DNA of 6,507 nt from Candidatus Wolfebacteria bacterium. GTDB taxonomy: Bacteria > Patescibacteriota > Minisyncoccia > UBA6257 > UBA9933. Below, one piece after another: positions 1-5,431 of the stretch (its first letter is position 1; each line of letters starts with the position of its first letter). Location of the stretch: the NCBI GenBank assembly GCA_027336345.1, contig DAHWFZ010000120.1:1-6507 (forward strand), read 5' to 3'. The notes below the pieces were generated by a model, which did not search any database, was not told the origin of the DNA, and saw only the letters and a program-made list of their open reading frames with translations. A program made the position numbers and the translations under genes.

Positions 1-22
1 AACTACGGAGGCGTGCCTGAGT

Positions 23-42
23 CCTGCCTGCCGGCAGGCAGG
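23..42. repeat. Perfect 20-base GC-rich palindrome inserted in the tRNA remnant
   Basis: CCTGCCTGCCGGCAGGCAGG is its own reverse complement. Comparison with the intact tRNA shows it was added exactly between T22 and G43 (equivalent to 333/334), with no base lost and no target duplication. It is strikingly GC-rich in an AT-rich region. From memory, similar palindromes are dispersed in many CPR genomes; no count was possible here. It could be a REP-like mobile palindrome, a recombination product or a protein-binding site. Confidence 0.8.
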
Positions 43-47
43 GGCTT

Positions 48-54
48 AAAGGAG
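48..54 (+). promoter_or_regulatory. Shine-Dalgarno of the GIY-YIG gene, derived from tRNA D-arm sequence
   Basis: AAAGGAG is an excellent match to the anti-Shine-Dalgarno sequence. It ends 11 bases before the ATG at 66, slightly longer than ideal spacing. The same bases occur in the intact tRNA (339-345), where they form the 3' side of the D loop and stem. The duplicated tRNA fragment thus appears to provide the ribosome binding site. Use as a binding site is inferred. Confidence 0.5.
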
Positions 55-65
55 CATTCTGTTTT

Positions 66-308
66 ATGTTTTACGTGTATATTTTAAAAAGTTTGAAGGA
101 TAATGGAATTTACATTGGTAAAACAAATGATTTGGAAAGAAGGTTAAGCGAACACAATGGATGGCAGGTAAGTTCTACAAAATCAAGAAAACCTTTTTTA
201 ATTTTAAAATACTTGGAATGTAAAACAGAAAAGGAAGCACTGTCGCTGGAAAAAGAATTAAAAAAAGGGTATAAAAGAGAAGAAATTAAAAAAGAGTTTA
301 ATTTATAA
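66..308 (+). CDS. Small single-domain GIY-YIG nuclease family protein
   Basis: This 80-residue protein is a stand-alone GIY-YIG domain of the UvrC N-terminal/YhbQ type. The first element is YVYIL (residues 3-7). The second is IYIGKT (15-20), followed by DLERRLSEHN with the expected catalytic arginine at R25 or R26. The conserved glutamate is most likely E62 in the helix EALSLEKELKK. The length is normal for the stand-alone family, and no DNA-binding domain is attached. The family cuts DNA in repair, restriction or homing; the substrate of these small members is generally unknown. The start is supported by AAAGGAG upstream. It sits between a tRNA-Ser half copy and the intact tRNA-Ser, ending 9 bases before the tRNA, a position that suggests a homing-like or mobile role. 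It is very rich in A and lysine codons, unlike the genes at 740-5064. Confidence 0.88.
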   Translation: MFYVYILKSLKDNGIYIGKTNDLERRLSEHNGWQVSSTKSRKPFLILKYLECKTEKEALSLEKELKKGYKREEIKKEFNL

Positions 309-309
309 A
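304..309 (+). promoter_or_regulatory. Possible -10 box for tRNA-Ser
   Basis: TATAAA lies 8 bases before the tRNA 5' end and overlaps the last codons of the GIY-YIG gene. No convincing -35 box is visible at the right distance. The tRNA may instead be read through from upstream and processed. Weak evidence in AT-rich DNA. Confidence 0.25.
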
Positions 310-317
310 TTACAAAT

Positions 318-404
318 GGAGGCGTGCCTGAGTGGCTTAAAGGAGCATCCTGCTAAGATGTTGTCCGGGAAACTGGACCGAAGGTTCGAATCCTTCCGCC
401 TCCG
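318..404 (+). tRNA. tRNA-Ser (anticodon GCU)
   Basis: A complete type II tRNA folds by eye. The acceptor strands are GGAGGCG (318-324) and CGCCTCC (397-403), with discriminator G404. A short D stem uses CCT and AGG. The anticodon stem is GCATC/GATGT (345-349 and 357-361), around loop CTGCTAA with anticodon GCT at 352-354. A long variable arm has stem GTCC/GGAC (363-366 and 375-378), as expected for serine. The T arm is GAAGG-TTCGAAT-CCTTC (380-396). It decodes AGC and AGU. The CCA end is not encoded (CAA follows G404) and must be added enzymatically. A hairpin terminator follows. It is flanked on both sides by partial copies of itself. Confidence 0.97.
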
Positions 405-409
405 CAAAC

Positions 410-452
410 ATCAAAAAAACAACCATAGAAATAAATGAGTTGTTTTTTTGAT
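410..452. terminator. Intrinsic terminator after tRNA-Ser
   Basis: TCAAAAAAACAAC (411-423) and GTTGTTTTTTTGA (439-451) are perfect inverted repeats, extended by an A-T pair at 410/452, with a 15-base loop. The downstream arm contains a run of seven T. It starts 6 bases after the tRNA 3' end, as expected for tRNA transcription termination. The stem has few G-C pairs, so its strength is uncertain. It could act in both directions. Confidence 0.6.
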
Positions 453-456
453 ATAT

Positions 457-604
457 GGAGGCGGAGGACACAAACTGCTTTGCGTCCGTAAGGGTTCGAA
501 GGGCGAAGGTATATTCCGCCAACAGGCGGAATACCGAGCAGCGGACTGCGAGTTTGTCGAGCGACGGCGAGACAAAACTTGTAGTTGAATCCTTCCGCCT
601 CCGC
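457..604 (+). repeat. Structured tRNA-Ser-derived element with hairpin-rich body
   Basis: The ends copy the tRNA-Ser acceptor region: GGAGGCG at 457-463 and the 3' tail at 584-604. GGAGGCGGA (457-465) pairs perfectly with TCCGCCTCC (594-602), which would close the whole element. Inside are further hairpins: 466-487 (GGAC/GTCC and CAAA/TTTG with one mismatch); 508-535 (a long stem around loop AACA, with a two-base bulge); 538-549 (GCAG-CGGA-CTGC); and 552-578 (GTTTGTC against GACAAAAC). A T-loop-like GGTTCGAA occurs at 493-500. No anticodon arm can be recognised, so it is not a working tRNA. It may be a tRNA pseudogene invaded by repeats, a dispersed CPR repeat family, or a structured RNA. No convincing protein is encoded in either direction. 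Confidence 0.6.
587..604 (+). repeat. 18-base direct repeat of the tRNA-Ser 3' end (att-like)
   Basis: GAATCCTTCCGCCTCCGC at 587-604 is identical to 388-405, the T-loop through acceptor 3' end of the intact tRNA-Ser. The similarity extends a few bases further with one missing C. Duplicated tRNA 3' ends 199 bases apart resemble the att scars left by tyrosine-integrase elements, but no integrase gene is in the window. Simple tandem duplication of the tRNA is an equal alternative. Confidence 0.55.
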
Positions 605-669
605 ATTGAGAACTTTTTATTGCGCAACCCGAGTAATTGGCGGCATAGTGTGGCTTACTTATCTTGAAA

Positions 670-675
670 TATAAT
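670..675 (+). promoter_or_regulatory. Possible -10 box upstream of the DUF3160 gene
   Basis: TATAAT is a consensus -10 box 64 bases before the ATG at 740. No good -35 box is seen 16-18 bases upstream. A second candidate, TAAAAT (732-737), lies just before the start and would give an almost leaderless message. The gap 605-739 is otherwise AT-rich and without recognisable features. Confidence 0.25.
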
Positions 676-739
676 CGCAATTTTATAAATCATTAAAATA
701 AAATATGCTATTATTAAAATAATATTTAACCTAAAATAT

Positions 740-3304
740 ATGGGAAGCACCATGACAAAGAATAAACAGATTTGGATAATAGCATCAGTTCTAATAATAG
801 TTTTTGCCGCTGTATTATTTTTTGTATTTAAAAAACCAACGCAAAAGAGTGAAGTTAGCACTTCCGGTTCTGACTCGCCGGTTGTTTTCCAGCCATCTCT
901 TGCAGATGTGCCTTTTGTCCGCCAGGCAATAAACATTAACTCCGATATTGCCCAAAATTTTTCTTTGTCTGAAGTTAAAAATATTAATGATATGGAGAAA
1001 GCGTATGGTTTTACTTTTACTCCTGAAGAACTGGCTAAACTTGGACAAAATAAATTTGTTATTAAAAACCTGCTTGATACCAATTTGCCAGGCGCAAATG
1101 GCCTAACTGTCGCCGATAATAACCGTGAATTTGTTGCTCTATACAGAAAAATTTCAGGTGATCCGGATTATAAAAATAGAACTCAGGCGAATGCTGTTTT
1201 TATTTCATCTGATTCAATGATGAATTTGTTCTCGATTCTTTCAGCCGACCTTCTGAAGGAAACGGAAAATAAATATTTGTACGACCAAACCTTATCAATA
1301 ACCAAGATTATGTATGATCAGGCATCAGATCGGTTGCTGCAATCCAACTCAGCGGATGAACGTAATCAGTGGACCAAAGTGCGGAATTATTTTTCCATCC
1401 CATATGCCCTCCTTTCCACGTCAATAAAACCGGTTACAGCCGATGATTATTGGAACTCAGACTACCCTGCAAAAGGATTAAGTGTTGAGGATATGCAAGC
1501 TGACTATCAAGCTAAGGATAAGGATGCGGATAATTATCAAAAAACAGCTGATTTTATAAAGGGCCTCAATCTTGGTGCTGATAATGAAGGAATAGTTTTA
1601 GAAAATTTAAAACAAGTTTACGATGCCAGCGAAACTCGCGGCACGCCCGCAATTTTTGCAACAGAATTTAATGCATTGCCACCTGATATTCAAGTTAAAA
1701 TTCCGTTTACATTGTTCAAACCACGGGGCACATATACCAGTAGTTCGTTGCGCCGCCAGTATTTCCGGGCAGTTCAATGGTATCAGCAAATTCCATTTCT
1801 TTTAAGCAGCAAGGATTTAACCGATTATGCGGTTGATATCGGCCAATTAGTTCATGGAAGTGCGGATGTTGAAAATCAATTTAAATCTTTTTCATCGCTT
1901 ATAGCATTTATCGTTGGGGAAAGTGATGATCTCGATGTAAGCGATTATGCCGCTGCAGTCAGTGAACTGGGAATCAATAAGGCTTATGATCAGCAAATAT
2001 TGGGCGATTATTTAAATAAAAGAAAGCCTGATGCAAAAATTAAAGCATTGCCTGTTAATATTAATCCCAATGCCGTAATTACTGTGTCAGATGAACTTCA
2101 GGCGATGCGAGGCATGCGTTTTATGAGCCAAAAGTTTATTCCGGATTCGTACTGGACAAGTAAATTAACCCAAGGTGATGAAGCGCCGGCCGTAAATGGG
2201 CAAAGTTTGCCCGACAAGGCTTCTTCGCTTGAGGTTATGTCCATGCTTGGATCGCCCTATGCCGCAACACGCCTCTCCGACTTGCCTTTTTATGCTGATT
2301 ATAAGCAAGCCGTAGATACAAGACTGGCTGAATTAAAAGCGGAAGCAAATAATTGGAGTGATGATTATTGGCGGAGTAATTTATATACAAGCACATTATG
2401 GACCGTTTCCGGTTTATTTGGCTGGCTGGCTAATAATCATGCTGTGTTGCCACAATTTATGCAGTCACAACTTTGGGATGCAAAGACTCTTCTTACGGGG
2501 TCAGGGTTTTGGACAGAATTGCGGCACACGTCACTTTTGTATGCCAAGCAATCTTTTGCCGAAAAAGGCGGCGGAGAAGGAGATAGTTGCGATCTTCGCA
2601 AAGTTCCCGAACCGGCCAAAGGATATGTGGAACCGCAAGCTGAGGCATATGACCGGCTTTACTACGCTGCTCGGCGTCTTGATGTGGAATACAAGGCTCG
2701 CGGGTTTAAATTGCAAAATTCTCCACAATTAGAAAATTATATTCAGCTTTTAAATACGGTTCGCGAATACACAAAGTTAGAGCTGGAAAATAATTCTTTT
2801 AATGAATCGATTACTACAAAAACGAGACATTCTTATGATGACAATAAAGATTGTGTTGAATATTTTATTGCTCCTGAATCGGCAGTCAGCCGAGGCGGTA
2901 TAAATGATTCGAATAGTCGATGGGAAGAACTTCGGGTAACTTTAATACGCCAAATGAAAGCCGCTCTCCCTATCCCTGTGGAAGGTCCGATATTGCAAAT
3001 CAAAGATAAGCGGGCTGCTGTTGTGGCAGATATCCATACCGATAAGGATGGTGGTGTTCTTGAAGAAGGAACGGGAGTGCCGCGAGTGATTTTTGTAGTA
3101 GTAAAAGATGCTAATGGTCCGCGGTTGACAGTAGGATTTACGTATTCTCAATACGAAACCATAAGTGGCGATCGGTTAACTGATGAGGCGTGGCAGAATA
3201 ATTTTTATACTGATTCTGGCGGAGATTACTCAATTACTTATAAGCCAAAGGATACTTGGCCGAATATCAATAAATGGTTTCAGGAGCTCTTGGGAAACAA
3301 ATAG
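740..3304 (+). CDS. Membrane-anchored DUF3160 family protein
   Basis: This 854-residue protein begins with a short basic stretch and one hydrophobic segment (residues 11-30). KK and a Ser/Thr-rich linker (about 31-50) follow, and then a large domain. No lipobox cysteine is seen, so it is probably an uncleaved signal anchor with the rest outside the membrane. The body carries DUF3160 signatures that I recognise. They include NAVFISSDSMMNLFSIL (151-167) followed by LLKETE, FWTELRHTSLLYAKQ (590-604), GYVEPQAEAYDRL (628-640), VIFVVVKD (783-790) and RLTDEAW (812-818). The biochemical function of DUF3160 is unknown; no catalytic motif is evident. The start at 740 has no Shine-Dalgarno. A second ATG at 752 is preceded by GGGAAG and may be the true start; it would shorten the protein by four residues. 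The last 31 bases overlap the next gene, suggesting coupled translation. Confidence 0.9.
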   Translation: MGSTMTKNKQIWIIASVLIIVFAAVLFFVFKKPTQKSEVSTSGSDSPVVFQPSLADVPFVRQAININSDIAQNFSLSEVKNINDMEKAYGFTFTPEELAKLGQNKFVIKNLLDTNLPGANGLTVADNNREFVALYRKISGDPDYKNRTQANAVFISSDSMMNLFSILSADLLKETENKYLYDQTLSITKIMYDQASDRLLQSNSADERNQWTKVRNYFSIPYALLSTSIKPVTADDYWNSDYPAKGLSVEDMQADYQAKDKDADNYQKTADFIKGLNLGADNEGIVLENLKQVYDASETRGTPAIFATEFNALPPDIQVKIPFTLFKPRGTYTSSSLRRQYFRAVQWYQQIPFLLSSKDLTDYAVDIGQLVHGSADVENQFKSFSSLIAFIVGESDDLDVSDYAAAVSELGINKAYDQQILGDYLNKRKPDAKIKALPVNINPNAVITVSDELQAMRGMRFMSQKFIPDSYWTSKLTQGDEAPAVNGQSLPDKASSLEVMSMLGSPYAATRLSDLPFYADYKQAVDTRLAELKAEANNWSDDYWRSNLYTSTLWTVSGLFGWLANNHAVLPQFMQSQLWDAKTLLTGSGFWTELRHTSLLYAKQSFAEKGGGEGDSCDLRKVPEPAKGYVEPQAEAYDRLYYAARRLDVEYKARGFKLQNSPQLENYIQLLNTVREYTKLELENNSFNESITTKTRHSYDDNKDCVEYFIAPESAVSRGGINDSNSRWEELRVTLIRQMKAALPIPVEGPILQIKDKRAAVVADIHTDKDGGVLEEGTGVPRVIFVVVKDANGPRLTVGFTYSQYETISGDRLTDEAWQNNFYTDSGGDYSITYKPKDTWPNINKWFQELLGNK

Positions 3305-5064
3305 TTTTTTGCATTATAGCCATAGGGTTGGCTGTTGTATTGAGTTTATTTTTTTTCATCCGTCACAATTCAACTGCTAATACCAAAAATCTGGTCTATT
3401 CTGCTACTAATGATGCCTTGGATTTGGCTGTGCTTGATGGAATAGTCGCCGCTGATAGAAATTTTTCCCAGCCGGGCGGAGATGCCATAAGAGCGGTAGT
3501 CGTGCCTCATCATCTTGTTGCTTCAAAATCCATTGCTCTTGGCATAAAGGCATTGGCGTCTTCGACGCCGCGGATAATTATTGTTATCTCTCCGGATCAT
3601 TATGATCGTTGTCCGAAGATGTTATGTACAACGAACGGAAGTTATAAAAGTTTTTTCGGGAATACCTCTATCTCAGAGAAAGACGTAGCTCAATTGGAAA
3701 AATCTTCCGATCTTGTTGCAGATTCCGAATTATTCACCGAAGAGCATGGCATTTATACCATTGTTCCGTTCATTAAGCATTATATTCCTGATGCGCAAAT
3801 TATTCCCATTGTTATATCTCAAAAAAGCAGAGGATCCGAGCAGGATCGGGCTGAGGTTATTAAGATATTAAAACCATTTTTATCTCAAAAAGATGTCAGT
3901 CTTGTAATTAGCAGCGACTTCTCTCATTACTTGCCTTTGGCAGAATCCAATCAAATGGATGAAAAAACGCAGAATTCTTTTTGCTCCGGAAATAGCGGGG
4001 AAATTTTGGACCTTAAAAATCCAAGCCAAAGCGATTGTCCTTTGTGTTTATGGGTTTTGGAACAGGAGGCGCGGGAGTTGGGATTTTGGAATCCTATTTT
4101 AATTACCCACACAAATTCCGCAAATCTAATGAATGATATAACAGCTAAAGAAACAACAAGTCATTTTACTTTTATTCTATCAGCAATTTCTTCGCCTGGA
4201 AGTTGTCCATTAAATACAAATAATAACGCGCAAGATTCGCCTGACCCTAAAATATTAATTGTCGGGGACATGATGTTTGACCGATATATTCGAAAAGTAA
4301 GCGATAAGCGCGGGACTGATTTTCTCTTTTCTTGTATTGATCCGCTACTTAAAAATGCCGACTTTGCAGTTGGAAATTTAGAAGGTCCAATTACTACCAA
4401 TGCATCTGTCAGCGAGGGAACAATTATGGATAGTCCGGAAAATTATAATTTCACCTTTCCCATTTCAACGGCAGCCATGCTTTTCCAGCACAATATCAGG
4501 GTGGTTAGTATCGGGAATAATCATATAAGCAATTATGGATTAATCGGCATAGATTCGACTCATAAATATTTATCGGAGGCGGGAATTTCATATTTTGGCG
4601 GTCTTGCAGGTGACGCGCCTGTCTACCGCACGGAGGACAAAGGAGTGGAATTATCGTTTGTAAATTACAATGAATTTGGCGGCGATTCAGCTGATAAAAT
4701 AGCTGAAACGATTGCAGCAGAGCATATTTTAGGCAGGGTGGTTATTGTATATGCGCATTGGGGTCAGGAATATTCCGATGATATAAAACAAATCCGCAGC
4801 GTCGCTGAATTATTTTCCAAAAATGGAGCCGACCTTATTATTGGATCACACCCGCATATAATTCTTCCGCGCGAATATATCGGCAATACGCTAGTTTATT
4901 ATTCATTGGGAAATTTTATATTTGATCAGTACTGGGATTTAAAAGTAACCAAGGGATTAGCGATATTAATAAAAATATCAGGTAAAAAAATAACAGCAGA
5001 AGAATACCCGGTGGTTCTTAATAAGGATGGAAGAACTTGTCCAGCCTCTATAGGAAAATTATAA
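3274..5064 (+). CDS. Membrane-anchored MEMO-like/CapA fusion protein
   Basis: The 596-residue protein has an N-terminal membrane segment (residues 10-29) and two domains. Residues about 70-305 match the MEMO1/AmmeMemoRadiSam protein B family: VVPHH (76-80), SPDHY (106-110), EEHGIYTIVPF (156-166), SSDFSHY (213-219) and a cysteine pair in CPLC (255-258). These residues correspond to the putative metal pocket of the family. Residues about 325-580 match CapA/PgsA, a calcineurin-like metallophosphatase fold linked to poly-gamma-glutamate capsules: GDMMFDR (331-337), NLEGP (368-372), GNNHISNYG (414-422), AHWGQEY (494-500), GSHPHII (524-530) and YYSLGNFIFDQ (542-552). All expected metal-ligand motifs appear intact. 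The start ATG lies inside the preceding gene; no later ATG keeps the membrane segment, so it is preferred. No AmmA, radical-SAM or CapB/CapC partner is visible. The substrate is unknown. It probably acts outside the membrane, perhaps on surface polymers. Confidence 0.9.
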   Translation: MVSGALGKQIVFCIIAIGLAVVLSLFFFIRHNSTANTKNLVYSATNDALDLAVLDGIVAADRNFSQPGGDAIRAVVVPHHLVASKSIALGIKALASSTPRIIIVISPDHYDRCPKMLCTTNGSYKSFFGNTSISEKDVAQLEKSSDLVADSELFTEEHGIYTIVPFIKHYIPDAQIIPIVISQKSRGSEQDRAEVIKILKPFLSQKDVSLVISSDFSHYLPLAESNQMDEKTQNSFCSGNSGEILDLKNPSQSDCPLCLWVLEQEARELGFWNPILITHTNSANLMNDITAKETTSHFTFILSAISSPGSCPLNTNNNAQDSPDPKILIVGDMMFDRYIRKVSDKRGTDFLFSCIDPLLKNADFAVGNLEGPITTNASVSEGTIMDSPENYNFTFPISTAAMLFQHNIRVVSIGNNHISNYGLIGIDSTHKYLSEAGISYFGGLAGDAPVYRTEDKGVELSFVNYNEFGGDSADKIAETIAAEHILGRVVIVYAHWGQEYSDDIKQIRSVAELFSKNGADLIIGSHPHIILPREYIGNTLVYYSLGNFIFDQYWDLKVTKGLAILIKISGKKITAEEYPVVLNKDGRTCPASIGKL

Positions 5065-5098
5065 ATATTTTGAAGATAGATTATTTTATGTGGATAAC

Positions 5099-5169
5099 TT
5101 CATATGATTTTTGCGATCGCAAAATACTGGAGGAAGCCAGCTTCCACCAAACGTAGAAAATCATATGAA
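5099..5169. repeat. 71-base cruciform-like inverted-repeat element
   Basis: TTCATATGATTTT (5099-5111) and AAAATCATATGAA (5157-5169) are perfect 13-base inverted repeats. Between and partly overlapping them is a 16-base perfect palindrome TTTTGCGATCGCAAAA (5109-5124). A hairpin follows, TGGAGGAAGC/GCTTCCACCA (5128-5149), with one mismatch. The whole could fold as a stem carrying two side hairpins. AACT occurs on both sides (5096-5099 and 5168-5171) and might be a short target duplication, although it overlaps the arms. It could be a small non-autonomous mobile element, a REP-like unit or a structured 3' UTR. It starts 35 bases after the MEMO/CapA stop codon. Confidence 0.6.
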
Positions 5170-5175
5170 CTAAAA

Positions 5176-5206
5176 GGCAATGGCGATTTCGCTCCTGCTA
5201 TTTTTT
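5176..5206 (+). terminator. Possible terminator of the DUF3160-MEMO/CapA unit
   Basis: GGCA..GGCG pairs imperfectly with CGCT..TGCT around a four-base loop, and is followed by TATTTTTT. The stem has an internal loop and two G-T pairs, so it is a weak candidate. Its place, 112 bases after the last stop codon, fits termination of the upstream unit. Confidence 0.3.
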
Positions 5207-5243
5207 GATAAATAGTTATTAATGTATATGTAAAACAGTATAT

Positions 5244-5266
5244 GCAATCTGACAGATTGCTCTTTT
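5244..5266 (+). terminator. Palindromic hairpin with short T run
   Basis: GCAATCTG-A-CAGATTGC (5244-5260) is a perfect 8-base inverted repeat around one base, followed by TCTTTT. It can form a seven-pair stem with a three-base loop and could end transcription from upstream. The T tract is interrupted. It could equally be a dispersed palindrome or a protein-binding site. A direct repeat GTATATG (5224-5230, 5238-5244) adjoins it. Confidence 0.4.
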
Positions 5267-5284
5267 AATTGTGAGATTTATAAT
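5257..5284 (+). promoter_or_regulatory. Candidate promoter inside the 5065-5431 gap
   Basis: TATAAT (5279-5284) is a full -10 consensus. TTGCTC (5257-5262) is a partial -35 match at 16-base spacing and overlaps the preceding palindrome. Transcription would begin near 5291, with no long gene until 5432. It could drive a short RNA ending at the hairpin at 5349-5387, a tiny peptide gene at 5304, or the methyltransferase gene if the hairpin is read through. Confidence 0.4.
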
Positions 5285-5303
5285 GGTTTAAATAAGCGAT
5301 GGT

Positions 5304-5417
5304 ATGGAAAAACTTGTAGGAGAATTCTTCCATTTTATTAAAACATTGATAAAAAATGTCCTAGCAATTAGCTATGACATTTTTTATATTCTTACTAAAG
5401 TGGTAAATTTTTGTTAA
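5304..5417 (+). CDS. Possible 37-residue hydrophobic small protein
   Basis: An ATG-to-TAA reading frame runs from 5304 and ends 14 bases before the methyltransferase start. The peptide begins MEKLVGEFFHFIKTLIKNVL and continues with AISYDIFYILTKVVNFC. It is amphipathic or hydrophobic with spaced lysines, as in some small membrane peptides. Against it: there is no Shine-Dalgarno, it spans the hairpin at 5349-5387, and frames of this length occur by chance in AT-rich DNA. For it: a TATAAT box 20 bases upstream. I do not recognise a family. More likely spurious than real. Confidence 0.18.
   Translation: MEKLVGEFFHFIKTLIKNVLAISYDIFYILTKVVNFC
5349..5387. terminator. Strong symmetric hairpin terminator before the methyltransferase gene
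   Basis: ATAAAAAATGTC (5349-5360) and GACATTTTTTAT (5376-5387) pair perfectly over 12 bases. After one mismatch the stem continues with TAGC/GCTA (5362-5365 and 5371-5374) around loop AATTA. A run of six T follows GACA, and the arms have A and T tracts, so it could stop transcription in both directions. No recognisable gene lies just upstream, which suggests either a short RNA or insulation of the downstream cassette. Confidence 0.6.
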
Positions 5418-5420
5418 AAT
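5412..5420 (+). promoter_or_regulatory. Extended -10 promoter candidate of the methyltransferase gene
   Basis: TGTTAAAAT is TG, one base, then TAAAAT, an extended -10 pattern. It lies 11 bases before the ATG at 5432, so the message would be nearly leaderless, which fits the lack of a Shine-Dalgarno. The best -35 match, TTACTA (5392-5397), is poor. It lies just past the hairpin terminator, allowing independent expression. Confidence 0.4.
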
Positions 5421-5431
5421 ATAAATAATAT

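Larger units (their letters stand above)
7..61 (+). pseudogene. Duplicated 5' half of tRNA-Ser, cut in the anticodon loop
   Basis: Bases 7-22 are identical to 318-333 of the intact tRNA-Ser, and bases 43-61 match 334-352 with one mismatch (T58 against C349). The two blocks are separated only by a 20-base palindrome at 23-42. The copy therefore holds the 5' acceptor strand, the D arm and the 5' anticodon stem. It ends at the first anticodon base (G34 in tRNA numbering), after which similarity stops. It lacks the 3' half and cannot fold as a tRNA. It lies directly before the GIY-YIG gene, so the gene is flanked by direct repeats of tRNA-Ser sequence. That is seen in the sequence; origin by insertion or duplication is inferred. 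Confidence 0.85.

Noticed and set aside
66..317. Group I intron inside tRNA-Ser
   Set aside because: No intron core helices are evident, the upstream tRNA half has no matching 3' half directly after the gene, and a full tRNA follows instead.
457..604. A second functional tRNA-Ser
   Set aside because: Only the acceptor ends and a T-loop-like patch match; there is no anticodon arm, and the length is far beyond a tRNA.
337..627. Reverse-strand reading frame of 96 codons over the tRNA and the downstream element
   Set aside because: Its C-terminal part is the antisense translation of the tRNA-Ser gene and the rest is antisense of the hairpin repeat. Such frames are a known source of spurious proteins.
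455..667. Forward reading frame of 70 codons over the hairpin element
   Set aside because: It translates the inverted repeats and tRNA-like ends, has no ribosome binding site and resembles no protein family.
655..1083. Reverse-strand frame of 142 codons
   Set aside because: Most of it lies opposite the well-supported DUF3160 gene, and its remaining part is AT-rich noncoding sequence.
1607..3151. Several short frames within the DUF3160 gene on both strands
   Set aside because: They are shadow frames of a gene with clear family motifs along its length.
5113..5120. GCGATCGC as a cyanobacterial HIP1 site
   Set aside because: A single copy inside a larger palindrome; nothing else suggests a cyanobacterium.
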